Of a stretch of 64,000 bases of DNA, positions 41,297 through 50,395 are shown piece by piece. Source of the stretch: Jeotgalibaca arthritidis (lineage in GTDB: Bacteria > Bacillota > Bacilli > Lactobacillales > Aerococcaceae); assembly GCF_011100465.1 (NCBI RefSeq), contig NZ_CP049740.1:62001-126000 (forward strand), written 5' to 3'. Numbering within the stretch: the stretch's first letter is position 1; every line of letters starts with the position of its first letter. Under the pieces are notes generated by a model. It saw only the letters and a program-made list of their open reading frames with translations. It was not told where the DNA came from and ran no database searches. Position numbers and translations under genes: made by a program.

Positions 41297-41390
41297 CAAT
41301 ATATTGAAAATCCAACATTGTGTAACTAAATATTGAACAACAAAATGATTATTTTTATTTTGAAAATACTTTCACATTTGCAATATATTG
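41297..41390. repeat. Two identical palindromes CAATATATTG upstream of the atp promoter
   Basis: The perfect 10-bp palindrome CAATATATTG, each time followed by AAAA, occurs at 41297-41306 and 41381-41390, 84 bp apart. They flank the gap between the upp terminator and the atp promoter. They may be protein-binding sites or chance in AT-rich DNA. Confidence 0.35.
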
Positions 41391-41432
41391 AAAAAAACAT
41401 GCCTTCTCCACACAGGAAAAGACATGTTTTTA
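41391..41432 (-). terminator. Terminator behind upp
   Basis: AAAAACATGTC and GGCATGTTTTTTT pair (one G-U) around a ~17-nt loop on the minus strand. Confidence 0.8.
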
Positions 41433-41437
41433 TTAGA

Positions 41438-42074
41438 CTATTTAGTTCCAAATAGACGGTCACCAGCATCTCCCAAGCCTGGAAGAATGTAACCAACTTC
41501 ATTTAATTTTTCATCCAATGCTGCCGTAACAATTTCAACGTCAGGATAAGCTTCATTTAAAACTTTCACACCTTCTGGCGCTGTTACTAAGCAGACAAAT
41601 TTAATATTTTGTGGTTTTGCGCCACGTTTAATTAATGCTTCAATTGCCGCAACGGCAGATCCACCTGTTGCTAACATCGGGTCAACAACAAATAATTGAC
41701 GTTCTGCAATATCTGCAGGCATTTTTACGAAATACTCATGAGGTTCAAGCGTTTCTTCATCACGGTACAAACCAACATGACCTACTTTAGCTGCTGGAAG
41801 CATTGCTAAGAAGCCATCAACCATGCCTAAACCAGCACGTAAAATGGGAACAATGGCAACTTTTTTTTCCGCTTAATGTTTTTTGAACAGATTTAACAAG
41901 AGGCGTTTCAATTTCTACGTCTTCTAAAGGCATGTCTCTTGTTACTTCATAAGCCATTAGCATCGCAATTTCACTTACAACTTCACGAAAATCTTTCGTT
42001 CCTGTGTCTTTTTGTCTAATAATGGTTAATTTGTGTTGAATCAATGGATGATCCATAACTGTTACTCGTGCCAA
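41438..42074 (-). pseudogene. upp: Uracil phosphoribosyltransferase, frameshifted at an A8 tract
   Basis: Two partial frames together give a complete UPRT: residues 1-~74 ([20 protein letters not shown] onward) and the C-terminal part with the PRPP site [16 protein letters not shown]. The frames shift within TTTTTTTT at 41861-41868 (A8 in sense). Seven As would restore the expected [16 protein letters not shown]. No other damage is seen. The break may be a sequencing error, a true mutation, or a site of polymerase slippage. UPRT salvages uracil to UMP. TTG start at 42074 with GGGGGA upstream; it lies 93 nt behind glyA. Confidence 0.85.
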
Positions 42075-42167
42075 TTATATTCCCCCTCAAAATTTCACTT
42101 TTTCTATTGTATAGCATTACAATCATTTTGGCTAGAAATTTTATGCACTTGGCGGGTATTATTTGAC

Positions 42168-43394
42168 TTATTTTCCAATGTGAAGTGGAAAGGCCTGTGT
42201 CAATTGACGCACGTTGTTTTTCACTTCATCTAGAACAGCTGGATTATCTTGATTAGAAGCTACTTTTATAATTAACTCTGCTACTTTTGTCGATTCATCT
42301 TCCTTAAATCCACGTGTTGTAATCGCTGGTGTTCCAATTCGAATACCACTTGTTTTTGTAGGGGGTAGTTGGTCATATGGAATCGCATTTTTATTAACAG
42401 TGATACCCACTTCATCTAATAGTATTTCCAATTCTTTTCCATTAATGCCGTAAGGGGAAACATCTAATAGTAACAAATGGTTATCTGTCCCGTCGCTAAT
42501 CACGTTAAACTGTGATTGTTTAAAGGCATTTTCCATTGCTTTAGCATTTTTAACAACTTGATTAATATAATCTTTGTACTCTGGTTGTAGGGCTTCAAGG
42601 AAGGCAACTGCTTTAGCAGCAATGACATGTTCAAGTGGTCCACCTTGGATACCAGGGAAAATAGCAGAATTTAATTTTTTTGCGTACTCTTTTTTCGCAA
42701 GGATTAAACCACCACGAGGGCCACGTAATGTTTTATGAGTTGTCGAAGTAACCACATCAGCGTATTCAACAGGATTTTGATGATAACCTGTTGCGCACAA
42801 ACCAGCGATGTGAGCCATATCAACCATCAATTTCGCGCCAACTTCATCAGCAATTTCGCGGAATTTTTTAAAATCAATATGACGTGAATAAGCACTTGCT
42901 CCTGCTACAATTAATTGTGGTTGTTCTTTAATAGCAATCTCACGAACGGTATCGTAGTTTATTGCTCCTGTTTCTTTATCAATACCATAAGAAATGAATT
43001 GGTAGTTCTTACCACTAAAGTTAACAGCAGATCCGTGTGTTAAATGACCGCCATGATTCAAGTCCATACCAAGAATTTTATCACCTGGTTGAACCAATGC
43101 CATATAAGCAGCCATGTTAGCCTGACTTCCTGAATGTGGTTGAACATTAGCATATTCTGCGCCGAATAATTCCTTAGCTCGTGAAATAGCTAAAGATTCA
43201 ATAACATCGACAAACTCACAGCCCCCATAATAACGTCTGCCAGGGTATCCTTCTGCATATTTATTTGTTAAAATGCTGCCCTGTGCTCTTAAAACATCCA
43301 CTGAGACCACGTTTTCTGAAGCAATTAACTCAATTCCTTCTTCTTGGCGATTTTTTTCTTTTTCAATTGCATCAAAAATTTCTTTATCAAACAC
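42168..43394 (-). CDS. glyA: Serine hydroxymethyltransferase
   Basis: 408 residues, PLP enzyme converting serine and tetrahydrofolate to glycine and methylene-THF. Signatures: [12 protein letters not shown], the PLP lysine in [17 protein letters not shown] (about residue 226), and [17 protein letters not shown] start at 43394 with AGGGGG upstream. It consumes serine made by serCA and feeds purine and thymidylate synthesis. Two inverted CCGAAC sites upstream suggest purine control. Confidence 0.96.
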   Translation of the reverse strand: MFDKEIFDAIEKEKNRQEEGIELIASENVVSVDVLRAQGSILTNKYAEGYPGRRYYGGCEFVDVIESLAISRAKELFGAEYANVQPHSGSQANMAAYMALVQPGDKILGMDLNHGGHLTHGSAVNFSGKNYQFISYGIDKETGAINYDTVREIAIKEQPQLIVAGASAYSRHIDFKKFREIADEVGAKLMVDMAHIAGLCATGYHQNPVEYADVVTSTTHKTLRGPRGGLILAKKEYAKKLNSAIFPGIQGGPLEHVIAAKAVAFLEALQPEYKDYINQVVKNAKAMENAFKQSQFNVISDGTDNHLLLLDVSPYGINGKELEILLDEVGITVNKNAIPYDQLPPTKTSGIRIGTPAITTRGFKEDESTKVAELIIKVASNQDNPAVLDEVKNNVRQLTQAFPLHIGK

Positions 43395-43446
43395 TCAACA
43401 TTCCCCCTGAACTCCTTTTTATTAAAGGATGATTAAATTTATCTTT

Positions 43447-43455
43447 AGTATATCA
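43447..43455 (-). promoter_or_regulatory. Extended -10 promoter of glyA
   Basis: TGA-TATACT (-10 at 43447-43452) lies ~53 bp upstream of the GTG start. A good -35 is not seen. Confidence 0.55.
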
Positions 43456-43540
43456 CAGTTCATTTTAGCTTAATAGAATAATCTATAAAAAAACACACAT
43501 TATTATATAAAGATGCGTTTCCAGCTGTCGAAAATCAAAA

Positions 43541-43585
43541 ATAACCGAACATAATTAAGTGATTACGCTTGAATTGTTCGGTTAA
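43541..43585. promoter_or_regulatory. Possible PurR boxes upstream of glyA
   Basis: ATAACCGAACATAA and its near mirror TTGTTCGGTTAA face each other with 25 bp between CCGAAC and GTTCGG. They resemble Firmicute PurR boxes (A/T-rich flank plus CGAAC), and glyA belongs to the PurR regulon in Bacillus and Lactococcus. The spacing is wider than in Bacillus tandem boxes. Confidence 0.4.
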
Positions 43586-43587
43586 GC

Positions 43588-43622
43588 GAAAAAGAGCTAG
43601 GAGTTTCATCCTAGCTCTTTCT
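43588..43622 (-). terminator. Terminator behind prmC
   Basis: AAAGAGCTAGGA and TCCTAGCTCTTT pair perfectly around TGAAAC and run into TTTTT on the minus strand. It separates prmC from glyA. Confidence 0.92.
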
Positions 43623-43624
43623 TT

Positions 43625-44482
43625 TTATTTAACAATTAACATACGATCTAAGCCATTAATATCTTTTTCAATTGAAACCTCTTTATCTGGAAAAGCTTGT
43701 TGATAGAGTGATTTCAATTTTTCACCCTGCTGGAAACCAATTTCCATAAATAAACAACCGTCTGTTTTTAAATGAAATGGCAGTTCGTAAGCAAGACGCT
43801 CATATAGGCTCAAGCCATGATTCTCAGCAAACAAAGCCGTGTGGGGTTCGTATTGGAGAACAGACGAATCCATTAAGTCTTTTTCATCGTAACCAATATA
43901 AGGTGGATTGCTGATAATGCAATCAAAGGTTTCAAGCGACACAGGTTCAAGTAAGTCTCCCTTTAAAAAGCGGATTTCTACTTGATGTGTTCCAGCATTT
44001 TCAATAGCCACTTCTAATGCCTTCTCAGAAATATCGGTCGCTGTTACCTCATCTTGCGGGCGTTCCTTCTTCATCGTAATTGCAATAGCACCTGATCCTG
44101 TTCCGATATCCAAAATACGCAAAGGTTTATCCTCGGCTACTTTATTCAAATGACTAAGTGCGCGGTGAACCAACTCTTCTGTTTCTGGTCGCGGAATAAG
44201 CGTATCTTGAGTGACTTTTAAGGCATAGTCGTAAAACCATTCTTTACCGACGATGTATTGCAATGGCTTCCCCTTGATAAACTCATTAAGATCATCTAAA
44301 TACTGAAGATAAACTGATTCTTCCATTGTATGGTTGAGATGACGAATAAAGTCTGTCTTCGTCCAATCCAATCGGTCTAGGAGTAAGCGTTCTGCGATAT
44401 AAGTATTTAATTCTAATTTTTCTAGGTATTTCACGGCACTTTGAACAACTTGCTGATATGTTCGCGTACTAATTGATTCCAT
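43625..44482 (-). CDS. prmC: Peptide chain release factor N5-glutamine methyltransferase
   Basis: 285 residues. It methylates the GGQ glutamine of release factors, including PrfA encoded just upstream. N-terminal helical domain, then a SAM-binding Rossmann fold with [13 protein letters not shown] (about residue 120) and the diagnostic NPPYIG motif (about 190). It overlaps the prfA end by 14 bp. The sua5/ywlC gene that often follows in this cluster is absent here; a terminator follows. Confidence 0.95.
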   Translation of the reverse strand: MESISTRTYQQVVQSAVKYLEKLELNTYIAERLLLDRLDWTKTDFIRHLNHTMEESVYLQYLDDLNEFIKGKPLQYIVGKEWFYDYALKVTQDTLIPRPETEELVHRALSHLNKVAEDKPLRILDIGTGSGAIAITMKKERPQDEVTATDISEKALEVAIENAGTHQVEIRFLKGDLLEPVSLETFDCIISNPPYIGYDEKDLMDSSVLQYEPHTALFAENHGLSLYERLAYELPFHLKTDGCLFMEIGFQQGEKLKSLYQQAFPDKEVSIEKDINGLDRMLIVK

Positions 44483-45548
44483 TATTTAAGTTCTCCAGTT
44501 TTTCAGTTTGATCAGCGAGGATTAAAGCATCGACGATTTCATCAAACTTACCACTTAGTATTTGATCTAGTTTTTGAATGGTTAGACCAATACGGTGATC
44601 TGTCACACGGTTTTGAGGGAAGTTGTAGGTACGAATCCGTTCCGAACGATCCCCTGTTCCCACTGCAGATTTTCTATTTGCGTCATATTCAGATTGTGCT
44701 TCACTAGACATTTTATCAAAAACACGTGCACGCAAAACTTTCATTGCTTTTTCACGGTTTTTCAGCTGTGAACGCTCATCCTGCATGGCAACAGCAATAC
44801 CGGTTGGAATATGAGTTAACCGAACAGCAGATGCTGTTTTGTTAACGTGCTGTCCACCGGCACCACTTGCATGATAAATATCGACACGAATGTCTTTATC
44901 AGCTAAGTCTAGCTCTACTTCTTCCATTTCTGGCATAACCACAACTGTTGCAGTTGATGTATGAACACGACCTTGTGATTCAGTTGATGGCACACGTTGT
45001 ACACGGTGGGCACCACTTTCATATTTCAATTTAGAGAATACATTTTGCCCTTTAATCATAAGAATAATTTCCTTATAACCACCAATGCCCGTAATATTAG
45101 CATCCATGACTTCTACTTTCCAACCTTGATTCTCAGAGTATTTGCTATACATTTCAAACAAATCTCCTGCGAATAAAGCCGCTTCGTCCCCACCAGCAGC
45201 ACCACGAATTTCCATGATAATATTTTTGCCATCATTTGGGTCTTCAGGTAACAGTAGAACTTTAATACGTTCTTCAAGTTCAATGCGTTCATTTTTCAGT
45301 TCAGATAGTTCTTCTTTTGCCAATTCAACCATTTCTGCATCTAATTTTTCAGAGAGCATCTCTTCTGTCTCAGCAATTTCTTCTTCCATTTTTTTGTAGC
45401 GTCTAAATACTTCTACTTTTGGACGTAAATTTGCTTCTTCTTTCGTTAACTCCATCAAACGTGCTGTATCCGAAATAACCTCAGGATCACTTAATAGTTC
45501 TCCTAGTTCTTCGTAGCGGATGATGAATGCATCAAGTTGATCAAACAT
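44469..45548 (-). CDS. prfA: Peptide chain release factor 1
   Basis: 359 residues. It recognises UAA and UAG stop codons and triggers peptide release. The GGQ loop [15 protein letters not shown] is near residue 230. I chose the ATG at 45548 (MFDQLDAF) rather than a TTG three codons upstream whose ribosome site is too close. The alpha-hairpin N-terminal domain is rich in Glu/Leu. Second gene of tdk-prfA-prmC. Confidence 0.95.
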   Translation of the reverse strand: MFDQLDAFIIRYEELGELLSDPEVISDTARLMELTKEEANLRPKVEVFRRYKKMEEEIAETEEMLSEKLDAEMVELAKEELSELKNERIELEERIKVLLLPEDPNDGKNIIMEIRGAAGGDEAALFAGDLFEMYSKYSENQGWKVEVMDANITGIGGYKEIILMIKGQNVFSKLKYESGAHRVQRVPSTESQGRVHTSTATVVVMPEMEEVELDLADKDIRVDIYHASGAGGQHVNKTASAVRLTHIPTGIAVAMQDERSQLKNREKAMKVLRARVFDKMSSEAQSEYDANRKSAVGTGDRSERIRTYNFPQNRVTDHRIGLTIQKLDQILSGKFDEIVDALILADQTEKLENLNNGIN

Positions 45549-45595
45549 CTTTCTCAAAACCCTTCTATTTTCAAATATAAATCGTTTGCTGCAGC

Positions 45596-46165
45596 CTACA
45601 GTTCTGGATGGAAATAATGGTTACGACAAACTGGAATATACGATTCATTGCCGCCAATTTGAATTTGTTCACCTTCATAAACAGGTTTACCATCTATAAT
45701 ACGCATATTCATCGATGCTTTTTTATGGCAATACCAACAAATTGTTTTTATTTCTTCAAATTTATCTGCATAAAGCAACAAATACTTCGATCCTTCAAAT
45801 AACTCATTTGTAAAATCGTTCTTAAGACCAAAAGCCATGACCGGTATACCTAACTCATCTACAATTTTAGCTAATTGTAATATATGGTGTTTAGCTAAAA
45901 ACTGAGCTTCATCTAAAAGTACACAGTATGGTTTCTCCTTCTCAGATTTTACCACTTCATAAATATCTGTGTCCTCGCGAATAGCATAGGCTTCCCTACG
46001 AAGACCAATTCTACTTGCGACATAGCCAACTTGATCACGGTCATCGATAGCACTAGTAAAAATTAATACTGGCTTATTTTGTTCTTCGTAATTGTGGGCA
46101 ACTTTTAGAATTTCAATTGTTTTCCCACTATTCATCGCGCCATATTTAAAAAATAATTGTGCCAT
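45596..46165 (-). CDS. tdk: Thymidine kinase
   Basis: 189 residues, type II kinase phosphorylating thymidine. P-loop [11 protein letters not shown] (about residue 12), Walker B-type LLDEAQFL (about 90) and a structural zinc site CWYCHKKA with the C-terminal [14 protein letters not shown] lies before the ATG at 46165; upstream in-frame ATGs overlap the ribosome site. First gene of tdk-prfA-prmC, divergent from murT. Confidence 0.95.
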   Translation of the reverse strand: MAQLFFKYGAMNSGKTIEILKVAHNYEEQNKPVLIFTSAIDDRDQVGYVASRIGLRREAYAIREDTDIYEVVKSEKEKPYCVLLDEAQFLAKHHILQLAKIVDELGIPVMAFGLKNDFTNELFEGSKYLLLYADKFEEIKTICWYCHKKASMNMRIIDGKPVYEGEQIQIGGNESYIPVCRNHYFHPEL

Positions 46166-46207
46166 TTTACACCTCATCAACATTTTACATAGTTATTATC
46201 TTGTAAT

Positions 46208-46236
46208 ATAATAGTAAGAAATAGCTTTAAAGTCAA
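46208..46236 (-). promoter_or_regulatory. Promoter of tdk-prfA-prmC
   Basis: -35 TTGACT (46231-46236), 17-bp spacer, -10 TATTAT (46208-46213). Confidence 0.75.
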
Positions 46237-46335
46237 TCATCCAGTTTTATTTCAACAGAATGTTAAGAAATATTAAAAATTAACGATTATCGACCTGTTC
46301 GTGCTATCGTCGGCTTTCAGAATAAACACGTTTTA

Positions 46336-46344
46336 TGCTATGAT
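46336..46344 (+). promoter_or_regulatory. Extended -10 promoter of murT-gatD
   Basis: TGC-TATGAT with the -10 at 46339-46344, about 32 bp before the murT TTG start. The -35 is weak. Confidence 0.5.
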
Positions 46345-46375
46345 GTCAAAGAGAATTTTTGAAGGAGAGATACAT

Positions 46376-47725
46376 TTGAGTATAAGGGGAGCATTGGCCA
46401 TTTCGGTCGGAAAAGGAACACAATGGGCACTACGTAAATTTACTAACGGCGGAAGCAGTTTGCCTGGTAAACTGGCAGCTAAAATTGATCCAGCTGTATT
46501 GGCACAATTATCAAAAGACTATGAAGTCGCAATCATTACTGGTACAAATGGTAAGACACTAACAACTTCCCTAACCTACCATGTTTTACAACAAAAATTT
46601 GACCGCGTTTTAACCAATCCAACAGGTGCAAACATGGCACAAGGGATTATTTCGACATTTTTAGATCCGCAACCAACAAAAGCTGGACAAAAGAAAATGG
46701 CGATTCTCGAAGTCGATGAAGCAAGTTTAATTCATGTGACTAAATATATTAAACCAAAAATTATTGTGAATACGAATGTTTTCCGTGATCAAATGGACCG
46801 TTTCGGTGAAATCTATACGATTTATCAAAAAATGGTTGATGGTGCTGCACTAGCTCCAAATGCAACTATTTTAGCTAATGGTGATAGCCCTATTTTTAAT
46901 TCTAAAGATATTGTTAATCCACAAATTTATTTTGGCTTTAACCATCAAGAAGATGGCGAGACAATGGCTCACTATAATACAGACGGTGTCTTATGTCCCA
47001 ACTGCCAAAATATTTTACATTATAAATTTAATACTTATGCAAACCTTGGCAAGTATTATTGTCCGAATTGTGAGTTTAAACGTCCTGAGTTGAAGTACGC
47101 GGTGACAGCTGTTGATCATTTGGATTACCAATCATCAACCTTTGAAATCGATGGTCATCCGTTTAAAATCAATGTTGCTGGACTCTATAATATTTACAAC
47201 GCTCTAGCTGCTTATTCAGTAGGTCGAGAATTTGGCCTAAGCGTTGAAGAGATTCAAAAGGGATTCTCTTCTGCTGAACAAAAATTCGGTCGCCAAGAAA
47301 CCATTAAAATCGGCAGTAAAACGATTATTTTAAACCTAATTAAAAACCCAGTGGGATTAAACCAGATTATTGATTTGCTTGATTATGAAACAGATCCCTT
47401 CTCACTTTCGGTTGTTTTAAATGACCGTCCAGCAGATGGTACTGACGTGAGCTGGATTTGGGATGGCGATTTTGAAAAACTAACGACTCATCATATCGAA
47501 AGCGTTAGCGTAAGTGGTATTCGCCGTGAGGAAATGCAATTGCGTTTGAAAGTTGCAGGACTCTCTGAAGAAGAAATGACGAGCTACGATACAGTCGGTT
47601 CTCTTATTGATTCTTTCCAAAATCAACCGACAGAAAAAATTTATGTGATGGCAACTTATACAGCTGTTCTTAACTTACGAAAAGAATTAGCAGAACGTGG
47701 TTACATCAAAGAGAGGATGAAATAG
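46376..47725 (+). CDS. murT: Lipid II isoglutaminyl synthase, Mur-ligase subunit MurT
   Basis: 449 residues from a TTG at 46376, fixed by AAGGAG seven bases upstream. An ATP-binding Mur-ligase fold with AIITGTNGKTLTTSL (about residue 55). A zinc ribbon, CPNCQNILHY...CPNCEF, is inserted around 205-230, typical of MurT. The C-terminal DUF1727-type domain includes NDRPADGTDVSWIWDG. With GatD it amidates the D-Glu of lipid II to D-isoglutamine, needed for cross-linking. Directly abuts gatD. Confidence 0.95.
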   Translation: MSIRGALAISVGKGTQWALRKFTNGGSSLPGKLAAKIDPAVLAQLSKDYEVAIITGTNGKTLTTSLTYHVLQQKFDRVLTNPTGANMAQGIISTFLDPQPTKAGQKKMAILEVDEASLIHVTKYIKPKIIVNTNVFRDQMDRFGEIYTIYQKMVDGAALAPNATILANGDSPIFNSKDIVNPQIYFGFNHQEDGETMAHYNTDGVLCPNCQNILHYKFNTYANLGKYYCPNCEFKRPELKYAVTAVDHLDYQSSTFEIDGHPFKINVAGLYNIYNALAAYSVGREFGLSVEEIQKGFSSAEQKFGRQETIKIGSKTIILNLIKNPVGLNQIIDLLDYETDPFSLSVVLNDRPADGTDVSWIWDGDFEKLTTHHIESVSVSGIRREEMQLRLKVAGLSEEEMTSYDTVGSLIDSFQNQPTEKIYVMATYTAVLNLRKELAERGYIKERMK

Positions 47726-48391
47726 TTGAAACTACGCATTGGTCATTTATACGGAAATCTATTAAATACATATGGCGACAACGGAAACTTACTGATGTTG
47801 CAATACTGCGCTAAACAAAGAGGCGTTCAAGTCGAAACTGACATTGTGAGTTTAAATCAACCCTTCAATCCCAATGACTATGATCTTGTCTTCTTCGGTG
47901 GCGGTCAGGATTATGAACAATATATCGTTTCAAAAGATATCCAAGCAAAAGCTGATGCTATTAAAACCTACATTGATAACGATGGTGTCTTACTTGCCAT
48001 TTGTGGCGGCTACCAATTATTAGGTCACTACTATGTCGATGCTAAAGGTAAAAAAATTAGCGGCATTAGTGCTATTGATTACTACACTTTGAACCAAGAT
48101 AATAATCGCTTTATCGGAGACATTACAATCGTTGATGAAGAGACAGGCGATACTTACAATGGTTTTGAAAATCACAACGGTCGGACATTCTTAGGTGACG
48201 GTGTTCAGCCTTTAGGTATTGTTCAAGTGGGTAAAGGAAATAATGGTGAGGATAAAACAGAAGGCGCACGTTATAAAAATGTTTTCTGCTCTTATTTCCA
48301 TGGTCCTCTATTAGTTAGAAACAACCATTTAGCAGAACGTATTGTTGATTTAGCTATTAAAAACCATCAAAAAAAGAACTTATTAGCATAA
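47726..48391 (+). CDS. gatD: Lipid II isoglutaminyl synthase, glutaminase subunit GatD
   Basis: 221 residues, class I glutamine amidotransferase-like (CobB/CobQ type). The catalytic cysteine is in [15 protein letters not shown] (about residue 93), with [10 protein letters not shown] before it. A histidine in [13 protein letters not shown] completes the dyad. It releases ammonia from glutamine for MurT. The TTG start follows the murT stop without a gap. A structured repeat begins immediately behind the stop codon. Confidence 0.94.
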   Translation: MKLRIGHLYGNLLNTYGDNGNLLMLQYCAKQRGVQVETDIVSLNQPFNPNDYDLVFFGGGQDYEQYIVSKDIQAKADAIKTYIDNDGVLLAICGGYQLLGHYYVDAKGKKISGISAIDYYTLNQDNNRFIGDITIVDEETGDTYNGFENHNGRTFLGDGVQPLGIVQVGKGNNGEDKTEGARYKNVFCSYFHGPLLVRNNHLAERIVDLAIKNHQKKNLLA

Positions 48392-48550
48392 GAAAAGCGG
48401 ACAAGTCCGCCTTGGCCTATGAAAAAATAGGAAATTTGACCCTGAATGAGCAGCGATGCGCGCAATGGGGCAAATTTATCTTTTTTTCACTAGGTCAGGA
48501 CTTGGGAGCTAGACATTGATGGCTGAACTTATAATCCCCTAGACTATAAA
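48392..48550 (+). repeat. Structured intergenic repeat, copy 1
   Basis: 159 bp that recur in inverted orientation at 57535-57745. In the sense of gatD it can fold as GCGGAC-AA-GTCCGC (48397-48410), CCTAT/ATAGG (48416-48431), AAATTTGACCC facing GGGGCAAATTT (48432-48477) followed by TTTTTTT, and CTAGG/CCTAG closing 48490-48542. It starts one base behind the gatD stop. It contains no ORF. Confidence 0.85.
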
Positions 48551-48552
48551 AT

Positions 48553-48589
48553 AAATCCGTCAGGAAGAAAATTCTTCTGACGGATTTTT
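48553..48589. terminator. Bidirectional terminator between gatD and the DUF1648 gene
   Basis: AAATCCGTCAGGAAG and CTTCTGACGGATTT (one unpaired base) with T-rich flanks on both strands, in a convergent gap. Confidence 0.85.
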
Positions 48590-48599
48590 ATATACTTTT

Positions 48600-49739
48600 T
48601 TATTGATCCAGTAATAATCCCCAAAGGACCATCGCTAACGTTAGAATCACTATGCCTAATGTGAACGCCCAAGCCTGCCATCTGGCTAAATTTACGGTCG
48701 TTCCAATACCGAAGCGTTTTTCGACAAAAATAGCTGCGTCATCGGGATTATAATAAAACATTCCTGCTAACCACTTATCATCATCTTCGGGATCTTGGTA
48801 GTATTGGCTAGTCTCATCATCATTGTCAATTTTTAGTTTTTCACCAGCTTGACCGTACTTAAGAGATAAATAGATCGAACTAGCTATGGTAAAGACTAAG
48901 AAGGTAAAAATAGATACCATCGCAATCCAAATATAAGTTTCATCCAACAATGTAGTTGTTAGAAACGAGACTGATATTAATAGCTGTGTCAATATCGAGA
49001 GTGCAAAGAAAAAACGCGTCCATGCTTGGCGAAATAGCTTACTCTTTAGACTGGACACAAGTGGCGCCAAAGGAGAAAGTTTTTGACGTGATTTAATAAA
49101 GGAATAATAAGCTAAATATAAGATAGGAACCATTAGCATTTGCAGGCCAGGAAATGCTAAAACCGTGACGTAAGACTTCATTACAAATTGATTAGCTTGA
49201 AACTGCGAATCAAAGTTAATCGGGATTTGATTGGGTATACGATCATAATTCAATAAAGCAATCAAAGTAGTCATCACAATAATAAAGAGTTGCCACAAAA
49301 TGACAGCACGACTGGAAATTAATTTTAAGTCTTTATGAAAATTAGTATCAATAATAACGGTCTTCTTTATGTCGTTTGTATCATTAATAAACTGTTTTTT
49401 CCAAGTCGTTATTTTCTTTCGATAGAACAGATACAGAGCAAATGATATCGCCATAAATAAAAAGATACTCACTATAAGGTAAATCGATACCGCAACCTCA
49501 ACCGCTTCACCCTCAAAAACAAAGGGCATGACTAACATCGGAAGTGCAAGTAACACACTGATCACAACATTAATCGTGACATAATTCTTAACGAGACCTT
49601 TTAAAAAAACTGATTTTAACTCATCGACTGGCACACTAATGCCAAATGGCGTTGCCCTTCTACTAAAGTAAGGCGTTAATCCAGTCGTCACCCCCATAGC
49701 AATGACAGTAAAAACCATCAATCCAATAAATAACCACAT
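48600..49739 (-). CDS. DUF1648/DUF5808-type integral membrane protein
   Basis: 379 residues with about eight membrane segments. The middle RIPNQIPINFD (about residue 172) is the DUF1648 signature. The C-terminal DDDKWLAGMFYYNPDDAAIF and RFGIGTTVNLARWQAW match DUF5808. Such proteins usually follow a YtrA-type GntR regulator, as here (gap of 1 nt). Function unknown; related proteins are proposed to take part in envelope stress or sporulation-type signalling, without evidence in this sequence. Confidence 0.8.
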   Translation of the reverse strand: MWLFIGLMVFTVIAMGVTTGLTPYFSRRATPFGISVPVDELKSVFLKGLVKNYVTINVVISVLLALPMLVMPFVFEGEAVEVAVSIYLIVSIFLFMAISFALYLFYRKKITTWKKQFINDTNDIKKTVIIDTNFHKDLKLISSRAVILWQLFIIVMTTLIALLNYDRIPNQIPINFDSQFQANQFVMKSYVTVLAFPGLQMLMVPILYLAYYSFIKSRQKLSPLAPLVSSLKSKLFRQAWTRFFFALSILTQLLISVSFLTTTLLDETYIWIAMVSIFTFLVFTIASSIYLSLKYGQAGEKLKIDNDDETSQYYQDPEDDDKWLAGMFYYNPDDAAIFVEKRFGIGTTVNLARWQAWAFTLGIVILTLAMVLWGLLLDQ

Positions 49740-49740
49740 C

Positions 49741-50127
49741 CTAGTTATCCCCCTTTCTTAATGCTACCGTGAGTTCCGACAACCATTCTTGAACTGTTTT
49801 CTCAGAATGATTATGAACGAGTATATCCACTAATACATCTTCCAAACGTTTCTTCATTTCATCCTCTTGCTCTTCGTCAGTTTGACGATTAATTTTCGGA
49901 CTCACGACATAACCTTTTTTACTTTTTAACAGCAAGCCTTCTTCTGTCAGAATATTGTATGCCTTATTAACGGTATGCATATTAACACCTAGGTCGCTCG
50001 CCAAAACACGAACACTCGGCAAGTCATCCCCTGCGACTAAGGTTTCTTTGACGATGGCTTTTTTTATTTGGCTAGTCAATTGGGTATAAATTGCAATCGG
50101 ACTCGTCTGTTCAATTTCTAAAAACAT
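49741..50127 (-). CDS. YtrA-subfamily GntR transcriptional regulator
   Basis: 128 residues. A GntR winged helix (about 8-75) with SPIAIYTQLTSQIKKAI and LPSVRVLASDLGVNMHTVNK is followed by the short all-helical tail of the YtrA subfamily. It lacks the larger effector domain of other GntR types. The ATG at 50127 has AGGTGG upstream. It sits directly before the membrane protein gene, and a palindrome at its own promoter suggests autoregulation. Confidence 0.9.
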   Translation of the reverse strand: MFLEIEQTSPIAIYTQLTSQIKKAIVKETLVAGDDLPSVRVLASDLGVNMHTVNKAYNILTEEGLLLKSKKGYVVSPKINRQTDEEQEDEMKKRLEDVLVDILVHNHSEKTVQEWLSELTVALRKGDN

Positions 50128-50146
50128 TTCAACCACCTCAGCTCTA

Positions 50147-50188
50147 CTTGTTATATATCAAGTATAACACATATCGGTTGAATTTCAA
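50147..50188 (-). promoter_or_regulatory. Promoter and operator of the YtrA-type regulator
   Basis: -35 TTGAAA (50183-50188), 16-bp spacer, -10 TATACT (50161-50166). The palindrome CTTG-N8-CAAG (50147-50162) starts at the -10 and covers the transcription start, a typical GntR operator location. Confidence 0.7.
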
Positions 50189-50194
50189 TAAATC

Positions 50195-50340
50195 TGTCGA
50201 GTGAGAGAAAAAAAGATGCTCAGTTGACAGTTTTCAAGCTAATTATGTCGACTGAGCTTAAAAAAATTGCCTACTCGACACTTTATTCGTTTTTTATGTC
50301 GAGTGAGGCAAAAAAAACATCTCAGTCTACAGTTTTACTT
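50195..50340. repeat. Three tandem hairpin units with a 51-bp period
   Basis: The motif TGTCGASTGAG starts at 50195, 50246 and 50297, i.e. exactly every 51 bp. In each unit an A7-A8 tract follows, then a complementary arm (CTCAGTTGACA, CCTACTCGACA, CTCAGTCTACA) and a T-rich spacer. Each unit can form an ~11-bp imperfect hairpin. No ORF. It lies between the ABC operon terminator and the promoter of the regulator gene. Confidence 0.75.
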
Positions 50341-50346
50341 GTATGT

Positions 50347-50381
50347 AAAAAAACGTCAGAAGGTTTTCAACCTTCTGACGC
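50347..50381 (-). terminator. Terminator behind the ABC exporter operon
   Basis: CGTCAGAAGG and CCTTCTGACG pair perfectly around a 7-nt loop, followed by TTTTTTT on the minus strand. Confidence 0.9.
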
Positions 50382-50395
50382 CTAGTTTATGATTA

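Noticed and set aside
50195-50340. CRISPR-like array because of the regular 51-bp period
   Set aside because: The whole unit is repeated, including the would-be spacers, and no cas genes are near; it is a tandem hairpin repeat.
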